NCBI GenBank assembly: GCA_017591395.1
Contig: WEDG01002052.1
Location: forward strand, 1-64,000
Direction: 5' to 3'
Source: Schistocephalus solidus
Lineage: Eukaryota; Platyhelminthes; Cestoda; Diphyllobothriidea; Diphyllobothriidae
Length of the DNA: 64,000 nucleotides
The position numbers were made by a program, and so were the translations under genes. The notes below the pieces were generated by a model. It saw nothing but the letters and a program-made list of their open reading frames with translations, did not search any database and was not told the DNA's origin. Numbering within the stretch: the first letter of the stretch is position 1; each line of letters begins with the position of its first letter. Positions 32,755 through 44,919 of this stretch are shown here, one piece after another.

Positions 32755-33145
32755 AACCGCCCGGCTGGGACAGTGGCTGCGGATGGGAATCGATTGTGGG
32801 GTTGAAAGCTCAGCGCACTTTTCTCACTTACACAAGATTACTCGCTTAAATGAATCACACCGAGGTAAAAGCCATGGTTTGGACGGTTGCCATCCCTCGC
32901 AGTCAGCCCAGTTTTTGTCTGCGGGGACTGAGAGTCAGGCTGCAATGGCTCCTCCTCGATTTCACCTCTACGGTACTGCCACTCCGTAGGATTAAGTCTG
33001 GCGGCAAGCCTGGGGACGGTTCCGGCCGCGCCAACAACCTGCGCCTCTCCCGGTATCCCGACCTGGTCATGACACCAGACCCAGTTGGGGAATGAGGCGA
33101 GCGTTTTGAAGATGCGGTGCGGTCCCGAGCCTCCCACGTCGGAGG
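32755..33145 (+). repeat. Dispersed repeat R2, 5'-type copy
   Basis: Shares 'gaaagctcagcgcac', 'gccatggtttgga', 'gagagtcaggctgcaatggc', 'cgcgccaacaacctgcgcc' and 'catgacaccagacccagttg' with 12283-12650 in the same order. The overlapping frames on both strands here are shadows of this repeat. Confidence 0.6.
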
Positions 33146-33149
33146 CCCA

Positions 33150-33700
33150 CGGTGGAAATCATTTAACACGACGTCGTGCATAATTCCACCAAAGCCTTGT
33201 TTGTTCATTGAATGTAAGTTTCAGCATTTCAGTTTGCCGTATGTTAGTGTCATGAAAAGAATAATCAAAATCGAAAAAGGGCAGGTTGACTCCATTGGGG
33301 CATCCTCGCATTCGTTAAACAAAATAGAAGAAGTCTGCTAAATTTCAGAACACTAATAGAGGTTGGTTTATCAAGAATACGACAAGGGGTGAATAACTGA
33401 GCAAAAAATGCATATCTTCTTGGATATTCAAAATCCATCCTCACAGAATCTGTAACGGATGAAAATTATTGCCAACTGCATTATATACGCGTTCCAAGAT
33501 TGTTAATGACAGAATCTGACTGGCCTGTAGAGACATGCGCGTAAATACTTGTAAAGACGCCAAACTGGTCAATGATAGCATCAAACTAAGTCCGGTTAAC
33601 AGGCAGATTTCCCAAAAGTTTCATTATCTTACTAATGACTTGAAACTGAGTTCCAAATAACATACGCGCGTTTTTCATCGTCAGGGTTATTTCCGTGCAC
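33150..33700. other. No recognisable feature; upstream flank of the gene at 33752
   Basis: No promoter motif can be supported. An ATG at 33701 runs into a stop at 33725. Confidence 0.4.
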
Positions 33701-33751
33701 ATGAATCCTTGCTGCCAAATTTGTTAAATTTCTTCAACATCGTCCAGGTTG

Positions 33752-36700
33752 AACGGCTTCCAGAGAACACTGTTGGTCAACCTGCTTTTGTCATCGGTGT
33801 GGATGACCTCCGCGAACGAGCGGACGACAAGTCGACCAGCTTATCCAACGTCCGCCTTAGTGACTATCCCGGTAGAGGTTGGGAGAATTTTGAACAATGA
33901 AATCGAGATTCCGCACACCAGCCGTGTAAGTAATTGATCATCTTTGAGCGCAGCCAAACTTCCTATGAGGCCTAATCAGATTGAATTTTCAAATTTTAGC
34001 TCTATACTACCCCAGACTCCGTGAATGATGGGATACGTGCCGTAGTAAGAGGTTCGTCGCTTTTGAGAAAAATCTAGAATAACCATTTGGCTGAATTGAC
34101 TGTTTGACGAAAGTGGCAGACACCTGGCATTTACTGAGGGTCAGGGAGTATTTTCTTGTATTTTCAGAAAAAGAAAGTGCTTTTGATTCATTATTCTCTG
34201 CGATTAAATCTACTGAATTAAGTTGAATTTAACTGCTTCGTTCTAGATGCAGCGTCTACTGGAATGGTGTCAACGACCTGTGATTTGACTCAGGTCTTGA
34301 ATTTTGGCTACATCCGTCTCGAAGACGAAAGTAATGGAACTGTGTTTGGATATATCCGCATCAACGGAGGTAAACCGCTGTACTTATCCTATTTATAGGA
34401 GGTCACCTGCTTTGCGTTGCTTTTAAAAACGCAGACAGTTGTCCATGGTCTTCTGTAATAGCAAGGAAAATTATATCAATACTTAAGTTTGGAAATATTT
34501 TGGCACAAATACTCATTACAGTACTGATTGCATAGGTCGGAAACAAATTCAGCGATCGGGTTCTGGGCCACACTCGTATCACTTTGCTTTCAGTTTTGAT
34601 CTAGGTCCACACAGGCAGCCGCACAAAGATAAGGAGAATGGAGTTACCCTTTATGGCTTATTAAGAAAACGTCAGCTGACCTTAATTAACTGACAAAGAC
34701 CCGGGAGACTGGGATGAATGTTTCTAGCTTATTAGCCATCATCAGTCAGCCATAGATAAACTTGATATTACGGCAGACGAGGATCCAACTCGAAACCTGC
34801 TGGTTAGAAATTAAACGCTATACCTTGCTGTATTACGAGCTCGTTATCTTGTTGATTTCATTGGAGATTTCTAAAAATGGTAGATGGGCGCTCAATGATC
34901 TCTTACGGGACGCGCTCGTCCTGTTGTGCCTTGAGGTTCCCTCAAGAGCACCACTAGCAACCGCACAGTGGTTAGTGATTTAGGCAGAATGGCATTACCG
35001 ACAAAGACAATGGATATTGAAATCGCCATTTGTGGCTTATTAGCCGTCATAAGCAAGCCATATCCAACCCCAGGTTTTGTGGAACCCGAGGATCAAACTC
35101 ACACACTGTTGGCTAGAATTCGGGCGCTCTTACCCACTCGTCAGCTGAAGCGAAGTGCAAACACCTGAGGCTCATGGATGAACGTCAATCTAGCATAGTT
35201 ATTATACCCGATCAAAACTGAGCGGAAGAGCCAGTATGTATGTATGTATGTTTGCCCCCTAAACGGGCCACGTGATAGATGCGTTGGACCAACACGGGGG
35301 CCACATCAGGGCACGGCAGGCGTTATTTGGGTTGCGCTCCCATAACAAATGCCGAACATGGGGGTGTGGTTGCACGTGTAGGGGCGGCTCCTGCCGTGCC
35401 AGCCACCTGCGGCCTCTCCCGTCTCCGGTCTTCTTGACTCTGTCCTGACACCAGGCTCAGGTGGGGGAGGAGGAGAGAGTGCGGCAGATGCAGCGCAAGT
35501 CTACTATCACTTTAAACTAAATCACGCAAAACGCACCGTCCCTGCACCACCCTTCCGTAGGCATACGGTGCACATCGTCAAAATCGACGATCGAACTATC
35601 GTGTCGTGTCGTATGTATGTATGTAATTAGCCAGAACGGGAGACTGGAATGGTTATTTACGTCATACACGTTGTCATCAATGAATTATAAACTATCGCAT
35701 GTGTTGCAATACCTGAGGCTTGGATCCACAACCTGCCAGTCTGACGTCCAACGCTCTAATCGCCGTGCTACGGTCTTGTTGTCCTGCCAATTGCAGATGT
35801 GAAGATTAACAATGGTTGATGGGCACTCACAGATCGGTTACGGTACTCACTTGTCTCATTCTGCCTTGGGTTTCACTCTCGGGTGCGAGCGTCACGTGTG
35901 GCAGCATCTGGTGTTGTGTATGGCCATCTGATGACGGCTTTTAAACTATAAATGCCCATTTCGTTCTGTTTTGCCGTTCTTGGTAATGATGATTTTACCT
36001 ATATTGCTACACAGTGACTCCTAGCGTCACAAAAGGTTGAGCAAGTCACGTTACCGTTCAGTGAACGCCTATATTCCATATGTACATCTATGAATAATTC
36101 AGATACATATACGACCACTATGTGCTCATATTGATACGTAATTAATGGGCGGTTTTAAGTCTATTATTAGTCCGAACTCTGGCCGACATCTGGAACCTGA
36201 AATCCCAAGCATAAACACAACTTCCTCTTACAGACGTTTAACTGACATGGTCTTTCGGGGCAGTCATAAACGCTTCAGTCAATGGAAGTTATTCGTTGCC
36301 TCGTTGCGTCAAACCACGGTAACCATTTTTATTAATTATCGCATGAACATATAAAGGATTTACGGCGACAGGCTGCTGAATGCTGGCAACAGAAGTGTAA
36401 ATCTGTTTAACATAAACCTGTCTGAAGTTCTGTCATAGCTTGGTAAATTTCAGCCTGGCAGGTGACCGTCTTGTTGTGATACCTTCCATCCACTCAAATA
36501 ATTATTTTTTTGCTTCAAAAATCTGTATGAATACAAACAATGGCTTACTCTTAGGCTAATTTGACACTGCAGTCTATGCCACTTTAGTACCCATAAGTGA
36601 CACCACAATTCCCAGCACGGCCACCAAGTTGCACATTGGAGACTTGCAGATACAAAGCGGGCTAGACATGGAAGAAAATAAAAGATTCTCCCTTCCGTTC

Positions 36701-38601
36701 ACTACACAGGTAAATAATAAGTACTCAATCTTGCAATCATCCAGTACCGACAGTTTACCGATTGATTATCTTCTGCATGTTTTTTTATGTTTTAGACCAC
36801 CGTTCCATCCAGTTGTTTCCAGACCGAAATTGGTAAAATTGTCTAATAACCGGTGATTACCCGTAATTAATTATATCGAGGTATTTAAAAGAATGCTCAA
36901 TATTAAGCATTTGCGTGTCTACTTTAATGCTGATGCCGATCTCTATATGAGTATCGTAATTTACGAACTAAGAGACTATCTACAGACCTGGGCGGCTAAT
37001 GAGCTTTCATTGCATGAATTTACTCAAAGTTCTTTGCTGGATCATGAAACGTAAAAAAAGCAACTCCAAAAAATTATTTGACTTAAAGGATTACTTAGGC
37101 GGGGTTGGAAAATAAATTAAATTATTAATAAAATATCTCCTAGCCACGCCAAAATAACAACTTCCAAACGAAGTTCCTTTAAGCTGCATGTCATGGCAAC
37201 CATAGGCAAAAATATCATACTGCGTTGTATAAATTTTTCCAAATGATTTTAGACGGCATTGTAAACTTAAAGAGGTTTTATCAGAAAATATGAACAAAAT
37301 ATATTCTTTCACATACCTATTTGGTAGAAACGTGGGCCTTCTTCAATATTTATGTTTAAAGGCAAAACGCTTTGATTTCAAACCATTTATAATCAATGGA
37401 TTTTAACGATCGAGAGATATCCATTCTTGACCATTTACGAATGCTCCTTAAAAGTGTACAACCTAATCCACACCCATTTTTATTAGTCCTTTATGATATC
37501 TTGCTTACAACCTTGAGAAATGTATGATTTTCCTGAGATAGAATGTGTAGGGGAGGTGGTTTAGAACGCACAAATGGCAGGTCAGTTTCGAAATAAGTGG
37601 AGAATTGAACAACCGTTTCAAACCAAGCGATTCCCTTTTTCATGTGTTAAATGTACATGTAATTTGATATCAAATGAGCGTGAAAAAAGGATTAGTTTTG
37701 GAAATCTTTTCTTCGCAATGGATTTTGATTTATTAGCGCAGTAAAAGTCAAACGGAAAAATGGTTATTAAGTAAGTAGGTCCTTGCTCCCGAGTTTTGCA
37801 CAGCTTAATTTTCTAAGGTGATCGCTAGGAAGCTCGTTCGAACTTAGAAGTATTCATAAAACCCTGCTTAAACCGACCTTTCCATTCTAATACATATCTA
37901 GTGAATTTCGGCGGTTCTAAAACGTTAAACGGTGTCAGATGCATGCTTTAATTTCAAAAGTGTCTAGTTCCTCTGCTTCTAAGTTAATGCAAAAATATCA
38001 TCTATATGTTATGTAACCACATTTAAATTTGGCAGAATATTGTGGCTGTACGATTCTCAGCGCAACGTCTCAGCGCACCTGAACAATTTAAACATTCCCG
38101 TTTCTCCTTAAGATATCCGCGAAAATAACTTTGACAAACCCACACTGTCTTAAGGAAGCAAGATCCCTAATCCAGACACGCGGAACTCAATTGTACAATG
38201 TATAAGGCTAAAAAAATTTAAATATTCAGCTTGTCACATTTTTGATAGCCTTCTCGGTTTTTTTCATAAACTGACAGAAATAAGATTGGTCCACGAAGAT
38301 TCAGCCTCAAAGTGTTGGATTTGCCATCTGTACTTTACATTTTCTACTGCCACCCACAAGTTTGTTCTCTATGATAATTTTTTATACAATTGACATGTTT
38401 CTCTGTGCATTTAACCTAGTCCGAACAAAGCTACTGATTCTGGGAACAATGCCTGATCGGCGAGTGTCACTGCGCTTCTTTGACAAACACCAGCGGCGTC
38501 AGGATGTCACCCTAGAACCAATTTTTTCTGCAAGCTCTCTGCACAAAAAAATGTCAGTCTTTATGGCAGCTGTCATGGTGATCTTGAGTGTATCCATCTA
38601 A
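33752..38601 (+). CDS. Secreted GPI-type surface protein family member, five exons, start codon missing
   Basis: Exons: 33752-33923, 34247-34369, 36588-36709, 36796-36832 and 38420-38601. Exons 2-5 have exactly the lengths and phases of the intact paralogue at 51150-52659, and all are open, with GT/AG borders. Exon 1 encodes a hydrophobic leader (LLVNLLLSSVWM) and LVTIPVEVGRILNNE. Exon 2 has a cysteine and an NGT glycosylation site, exon 3 KLHIGDLQI, exon 4 a second cysteine, and exon 5 GTMP and a hydrophobic tail (MSVFMAAVMVILSVSI). The predicted chain is about 211 residues, secreted and probably GPI-linked. Oddity: the codon aligned with the paralogue's ATG is AAC, and the frame upstream closes at a TAA (33725-33727). 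It may be a recent pseudogene, or start in an unseen upstream exon. The exon 1 donor is ambiguous (33923 or 33925); phase favours 33923. Confidence 0.7.
34615..35165 (-). mobile_element. Cluster of tRNA-derived SINE copies in intron 2
   Basis: At least two reverse-orientation copies are chained. One spans about 34690-34975 ('gacccgggagactgggatga', head at 34780-34840, 'aaaaatggtagatgggcgct'). The next spans about 34985-35160 ('gccgtcataagcaagccata', head with 'gaggatcaaac'). A partial body precedes them at 34615-34690. A forward-orientation 5' fragment follows at 35190-35235. Confidence 0.7.
35234..35624 (+). repeat. Dispersed repeat R2 inside a (GTAT)n site
   Basis: The element, about 35257-35610, runs from 'cccctaaacgggccacgtg' to 'gaactatcgtgtcgtg'. 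It is bracketed by GTAT runs at 35234-35252 and 35611-35624, which suggests insertion into a GTAT microsatellite with duplication of the target. It matches the copies at 12836-13190 and, inverted, at 60050-60440. Confidence 0.7.
35622..35900 (-). mobile_element. tRNA-derived SINE
   Basis: 'gaacgggagactggaatggt', a degraded centre, head at 35725-35775 ('gacgtccaacgctctaatc'), then 'atgggcactcacagatcggt' and 'tctgccttgggtttcactc'. Confidence 0.7.
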
Positions 38602-38604
38602 ACC

Positions 38605-39370
38605 GTTTTACAATTTCAAATGTTTTGCGAGACATGCCTCTGTCTTTTGTTAACATTTTCACATGTTATTTGGTTAAAGTCGAGCACGTTTTGTTTTAAA
38701 TATACATTTCCTTTCAGTTTGATCCTACTGTTTTACCCATGTCTGTTCGTCAAAATTAACTAGAGTACATCGAAGGAATAATGATAGTGATGGGTTACTC
38801 TGTGAATTAAATTTGTCCCATCCGGCCTTTCTATTTTTCAGCCCCATGGCAGCCGACTTGCTTCCCTTCTTGTCGAGGGCCTTACCAACTCACTGAGGGA
38901 AACTGATCTGAGAGCTTGAGTATGGATCAATCATGTTGGGTCACACAACGGACCTAGTCGAGGGTCAATTTGCTCAAGATCCGTGTTTATCGAGCTGGGC
39001 TGAATCCAAATTTTACGTGCGAGTCAGTGTTTCACGTATAAGTTGTGCGCGTATCAGTCCCTGCGCACAATCCGATCACCAGTTAGTGGACGGGTACCGT
39101 CGGGGGAGCGATTGAGGGAGAAATTGGGAAGTTGTAGGCACGACAAATTTGCGTGTTCTTTAGTCTGATGAATCGTAAGCGCTGGAATCTATCTGGAAAT
39201 GCTGAGAGTGGTCAGTTGAAAGTAACCACCCAAAAACAAACTATTGACTCAACAACCAATCAGGCTGCAGCAGCCTGGGGCAACACGTAGATAGGCTGTT
39301 TGTTTTTATCAGTCACTTCATCCGAGAAATCCCACGGTCGTCTTGGCATTTATATATTGTTAGAGCAAGT
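38605..39370. other. Downstream flank; possible small exon at about 38842-38920
   Basis: After 'tctatttttcag' at about 38841 a frame reads PHGSRLASLLVEGLTNSLR and stops at a TGA near 38918. This could be the last exon of another transcript, but no partner was found. Confidence 0.2.
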
Positions 39371-39374
39371 TAGG

Positions 39375-39490
39375 AGAGGGTAGAGAGCGTATAGTAGGTG
39401 CGGCACAAGTCTGTTTCACTATAAACTGATTCACGCTCGATTCACACATGTGATGCTCTCACTCCGTATAGGATAGCATAAGTGTCAGTT
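39375..39490 (+). repeat. Dispersed repeat R2, 3' fragment
   Basis: 'gtaggtgcggcacaagtctg', 'actataaactgattcacgc' and 'ccgtataggatagcata' match the 3' third of the R2 copy at 35257-35610. Confidence 0.5.
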
Positions 39491-39494
39491 TATA

Positions 39495-40440
39495 TTTTTG
39501 TATTGTAGAGTTTCAGCTAAAGCATGATTCACAGTGGCCCTCGACAACGTTCTCATTGATTATTATCTGAGAGCATGGAACTGGGTTAATGTTGCCGTAG
39601 TTTACTAGATATCGAGCACGGACACCTTGCGCATTTATCGTGAACTCCACCGTCACCAAGAAGCTCATCCAGTCTTTTCCGGTTCTTTACAAAATAAAGC
39701 TATCAATGGCAGTGCTTTGCAAAAGAAGAGCTTCAGTGGATTACATGCCTCCATTCAATGCCTTCAGGGATTAGCCTCAAACAGTTCCTTCATAAGTTCG
39801 CCCATCGATTTTGATGGGCGGCGGCTACCTGGAACCTAGTAATGATTCACACGGCTGTCTTTGCTTAAGGTAATCAATCTCAAAAGACTAACTGTACTCA
39901 TGGTTTTGAGATGCTATATCTCCACAAACGCGTTTTTAACTGTCCCAAAGGCCACTACCATGGTCTTTACCTTGAATGCTGGGGCGGTCGTTATGTTCTG
40001 GGACCAAGTTGAATCGAACAGAGACTATTTGACTCTAGAACTGACAAGAGGAATAAGCTTAACAACATGACGTTTTCCGCGAAAAAAAATTACTTCTTTT
40101 GACCTGAAAGTAAACAATTTACGTACGGTTAATGAGCCAAAGGGTGCATTTCCAATAAAAGAATTCAAACCAGATTATAATCCTCATTTATGATTTTACG
40201 AAAAATTTGGTTGGATTGTTGACTTTACTCGCACAAGTGCACCACCGTAATACATCCCTGGGCAAGTCTGGCAGTCTTGAAAAATGCGATTCTTACATCG
40301 TGAATAACACCCAATTTTCCGTAGGATATAATAGGGGGAAACCTCGTGACGTGGCATCTTGAAGTGTAAAAGAAAAAAATCGACGAAGATACCGCAACCA
40401 TAAACAGCATACGAATACCTTTAGACACCGGATGGCAGAT
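39495..40440. other. No recognisable feature
   Basis: Nothing supportable; frames of about 70 residues only. Confidence 0.5.
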
Positions 40441-40449
40441 TTACTGACA

Positions 40450-40700
40450 ACTGGGCCTTCGAGTGTCAGTGTCAGCGGAAGAGGACATGCAAAGGAGCAT
40501 GGACCTTTTTGCCGCATGCTGCGCGCGGATTACCAATCTGCACAGCCAAAACGGTTGTCATGTTACAGCCGCCACCCAACGCGGAATACAGTGCTGCCAA
40601 AATCCATGTTAACGGCGTTCGACTCAAAAATGTGGAAACCTTTGCTTACCTGGGAAGCAAGTTGTCACACAACACGACAAAGCAAGTGTTTGCAACTTCT
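40450..40700 (+). pseudogene. Non-LTR retrotransposon reverse transcriptase fragment
   Basis: In two frames joined by frameshifts it encodes EEDMQRSMDLF-like sequence (written EHGPF after the shift), then TAKTVVMLQPPPNAEYSA, VNGVRLKNVETFAYLGSKLS. This is the region after the catalytic block of RTE-type tapeworm LINEs and belongs just upstream of the type of LINE tail seen at 27750-28828. It is short and interrupted, so non-functional. Confidence 0.8.
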
Positions 40701-40744
40701 AAACTAGCTTGACGAACCGATTATGTGCCATTGAGGAGGACCAA

Positions 40745-42170
40745 CCCTGCCCTCGCGTTCTGCTTCTACAGCGTAGCCTGCTCAAAAATTGACACACCAG
40801 ACAAACTTAAAGCACTTTGAATACTGGCTCTCCTTCGTTCTTAGCATTTCCTGCTTGCATGATTCTCTTATAATCTTTTCCCTACTTTCACAGATAAAGG
40901 CTAGAACAAGTTTCAAGCCAAAATGGGTGAGGATCACTCAGATACGATGACTCATTCTTACGGTGACCTTTAGGCATTTAGCTCACCTTCCAACTTTACC
41001 ATACGCAGTCCAGTTACACTATACTCATGGCCCACGCGGGCAATATCATTGTGAAAATCACATAATTTTACGTGTAGAAAATGAATGCACTACACAATAA
41101 TTATATGTGTGTTAATAATGATAAACTTCTATCAAATAAATCTGTGCTGTAATCCTCTGATGATTTCTTAAGAAGATACGTCTGAATAGCACATATTTGA
41201 AGTCTAACTAATTTGGAGTACTTTTAAACTTTCTTTGTTCTACTAAATTTTGATAATTTTAAGGGTTCGGAGGCCCATATTTTGCCAACAGCTTCTTACT
41301 GCTTCGCATTGTACAGAGTATAAACGAGGTATTCTTTAGTTTCTATGGGACTGAACGCTCAGGACTATATGAGTGTCCCTGTTTCGTACTGAAGCATTTT
41401 GCTGAGTAGACAAGAAATACTTCTGGCTCAACTAATGCTTCTCCATCATTTGGCCAAAATGCTGTCGTTGCTCTTCCTCTTCCCAGAATTAGAATACTAA
41501 ATCAAGTAACAATGCATTCAGACCCGATGAGAGAAATATCCGGGCAAAAATCCACAAATGTTTACTTGCAGAAAGCGATTGCACTTTGCAGTACTTTAAA
41601 ATGTCTTTGTTCTACTATAAGAATTATGTTCATATAATAGAACAGCTACAGACATGATGTAGGTTTTACTAAAACCATCTTTTTGTTACCCAATGCAATA
41701 CGAAAAAGCAGTTATTCCTGAATTCCTGTGAGATGGAATACTCGAGACCAAAAGATGCCTCGGTTTCTAAGCTGCTCCCGGCGATAAGTTCACCTGCCGG
41801 TTTTTCGAAAATTAATCCAGTAACATTGGATTCAGAACCTACGAGGAAAATATTTGTGTTAAAATCCACATAATTTTACGTGTAGATAATGCGTGCATAT
41901 ACAATATATAGCAAAGTAATACAATGCAGATTGGCTGGCTGTGGGGAAGCCGCAGAGGTAAAGCCAGCTCTCTGACCGGCACTGACGCGGACTTCGTTGT
42001 CCTGACTTCGCGTATAGTTAGACTTATTGCTTTTCAACGATCAAGAGTCATATTTTTAACCACTGGCCGGAATTCACTCTGTACTAGCGTATCTACTGTC
42101 GCGCTTTAAGAGGAACAATATTTCCTACAATTAGGTCTTTTCCTCTGGACAACAGACGTGTTTTGTTCTG
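40745..42170. other. No recognisable feature
   Basis: AT-rich; nothing supportable. Confidence 0.5.
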
Positions 42171-42904
42171 TCAATGTTTGGAGGTCTTCAAGGGAATAGT
42201 TTTATTCAACCTGTTCTTGTCATCTATGTTGACGGCCTCGGCCAACCAATAGGCGACGGGCCGACCAGCCCACGCAAGCACTACCCTATTGACCATCCCA
42301 GTAAAGTTGGAACAACTTTGAATTAGGAATTTGAGATTCCGCACACCAGCCGTGTAAGTAATTGATAATCTTTGAGTTCAAGGAAACTTCCTATGTGGCC
42401 GAATGAGATTTAAATTTCAAATTTTAGCTCCATACTTTCGCAAGACAATAAGAGGTGGGACACTTTTCAACAAAATCTTGAATTAAGACCTGAGCGAATT
42501 GAATGTTTTCCGAATGTCACCTTTTTACTTATTTTATATGAGTTTTGAGTTTGCTAGACAAAGACATCAATAATTTTAAGATGCAACCCTAATTTACGAT
42601 AGTTTGGTCTAATTGTAAACATATTTTTCTGTAAATATTCTACTTTGTTGTGGTTGACTGCTCATTTTTAGGGGCAGCATCCATTGGAAATGTGTCAAAA
42701 ACCTGTGATTTCCGTACCGTCATGAATTTCGAATACCTCCGTCTTGCAGACGGAATTAATGGAACTGTGTTTGGATGATCCGCATCAAGATTTCATCAGA
42801 ACCTTTTAGAACCATATTGTGGCATGGTTATCGCATGCATGGGTGTTCACGTTTAAGGCGAGGCTTCGTAAAATGCGCACATTTGGCCAAGGGTCTTTGG
42901 TTTG

Positions 42905-43235
42905 GTGTTGGGGCATTGCTGACAAAGACAAGGGAGAATGGAATGGCCATTTATCACTGTTTGACCATCATCAGCCTGCCATGCCCAACCCCATGTTGTG
43001 CCCTACCCGAGGCTCAAACCCGCGACTTGTTGCTCAGAAGCCAACACTCTACTCATTGAGCGCTTTCGATCAGAAATATTACCATTGTTGGATGGGCGCT
43101 CACCGATCGGTTACATGAAACACTCTTCCCACTCTGCCTTTGTGCTCTAGCACCCCGGAAGCCGCACACTCGCTAGTATTATTGACAGAATCACATTACC
43201 GAAAAATGAAAAATGGAATGACCATTTATTTGCGA
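42905..43235 (-). mobile_element. tRNA-derived SINE in the pseudogene's intron 2
   Basis: 'gctgacaaagacaagggaga', 'catcatcagcctgccatgcc', head at 43010-43065, 'gatgggcgctcaccgatcgg', 'ccactctgcctttgtgctct', then the beginning of another unit ('attaccgaaaaatgaaaaat'). Confidence 0.8.
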
Positions 43236-43339
43236 AACGATCACAAACCTTGTTATGTAAACTGTCGACGCTGGCTCTCCAGGTTGTCATCAGACGGGCA
43301 GTGAGTGTGCCAAAGAGCTTACGAGGCAAGCATATACTG

Positions 43340-43900
43340 TAATTTACTCACTTTGGTGCCCACGTGGCTGGTCGCTGGCGCACTCCTGCGACCACTGGAC
43401 CCCGTGTGGTTATCATAGTCGCTGCGAGGTGTGAGTGCTCGTTGTCTTCACTGGAGCGGCAAATACAGGCCCTCTCCTCATCAACAGACGGGCGGATCAA
43501 GTGTCGGTTCGTGTGCGGATCACGTGCGGCTGTTTGTACGCGCTGATGGGGAGATGTCTCAATTCGGTTGTGTGACCTCTGGTGAGGCCTTGTACGAAGA
43601 GCCTGGCAGGCTAAATGTAGACCAATAGTTCTATTGTTTTTCTCAACTGTTGACCCGCTTTCGAGCACCATTCTCACTATTGGCTCGGTCGATGACTTTT
43701 TCGTCAGCAAAGGCGAAAATAGGCTTCTCCTGTTCTCTTGGGCCATATACAACTGACAGTGTATCCTCTTGGTTGACTGCAAGCTGGCCTTCATGCAATC
43801 TTGTGCAGAGGCGTTTTACCAACATATCTCGCGCTGCAATTTTCGCATGGTATGCTGTAGAGCACTGCTGATTGTTCCGTTGCCGGAAGTGGGTCTTTGG
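43340..43900 (-). other. GC-rich block with long minus-strand frames, unidentified
   Basis: The minus strand has two overlapping open frames, 148 residues (43794-43348) and 60 residues (43825-43643). The second contains NQEDTLSVVYGPREQEKPIF and FADEKVIDRAN and looks more protein-like; it ends in a stop within the block. The base composition is much richer in GC than the flanking introns, as for the repeats R2 and R3, so an old mobile-element insertion is likely. I cannot name the element. Confidence 0.3.
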
Positions 43901-44919
43901 GTCTGATTATCTGCTGCCTGATGGTTAATTCTGGATTATGGGCTACTCTAAGCACAAAAGGGTTCAGAATTTTTGCTGTCGCCTACTAAACATTCCTCAC
44001 GTAGGGGATCGCTAGCCAAAACTTCAGTTTGTCACCATGAGGCTGCTCATTGGTAGGCTTTCATCGGCACTCACGTGTGAAGAACCGTAATTAACCATGG
44101 GCTATGAAGAAAAAGTGTGTAGGTATTTTGCTTCCTCCTTTTTCTAGTCATCATCGTGGTCATCGTCCTCACTGCAAGGTACTTGAATCTGTTGGAAGAG
44201 AGTTCTGAAAAAAATGCTTTTGTAACCAATAGGGTCGTTCCTTCAGAATTGAAGGATACGTGTAGTATTCGTTTCTGACCAAAGTAAGTCGGTGTGTCAT
44301 TGCATGAAATCAAGCATTTGATTTGTGCCAATGCCTACATAAATAAATGCCTAATTAAGAGTGACAGAGAATGTTTGTCAGAAGGTCTGCTAGCGTGGAT
44401 TCTTTGTGTTTAATCTGGCAGATGGCTTCCTTGTTAAGACACCTTCTACCCAGTCAGATATTCTTTGCTTTAAATGCATCCGTTTGCACGCATTCCTATA
44501 TGAATATAAAAGTAAGCCTTCTCTTCAGTGAATGTGACACTTTACTTTCTGCACAACACCCCAACTCCACCAGCAAACTGAAACCTCCTTCCGCTGCGCA
44601 GGTAACAAACAATTTCCTGACTTAGAACTCATAATTCACTGCCAGTTTATCTTTTACTTATCTTGCGTAAATGCTTCCCTTTAGAACGACATCCCCGGAA
44701 TGTTTTGTGACGGACAAATATAAAATTGTTTCAGTACTTGTGATTATATGTAATTAAAAATACGTTACTATTTACGGAATAGCTCAACACAATATTTAAT
44801 TGTGCTGATTTAAGTTTTCAAGGCAAAGTCTACACGGGTACCGTAATATAAGCATTCAAAAACCAAGTAAATGCAACATTGCGAAATTTGTTTCTAATCA
44901 CAAAATATTATTCAAGTAA

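Larger units (their letters stand above)
42174..44720 (+). pseudogene. Pseudogene of the GPI-type surface protein family
   Basis: Exon 1-like 42174-42351 keeps an ATG, but a shift separates it from the homologous frame (LFNLFLSSMLTASAN), which then hits a TAG at 42250-42252. The end of exon 1 and its donor ('cacaccagccgtgtaagtaa') are almost identical to 33914-33933. Exon 2-like 42672-42778 keeps the cysteine and an NGT site, but a 2-nt loss inside the conserved TVFGY block gives a TGA at 42776. A weak exon 3-like end lies at about 44570-44601, before 'gtaacaaac'. An exon 4-like piece at 44685-44720 keeps the cysteine but has lost its donor. The start of intron 4 still aligns with the functional-looking copy. 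No exon 5 was found. Tandem to, and in the same orientation as, the gene at 33752-38601. Confidence 0.7.

Noticed and set aside
33749..33937. TTG as the start codon of the plus-strand surface gene
   Set aside because: Non-ATG initiation is unlikely in this setting; the paralogue has ATG one codon further on, where this copy has AAC.
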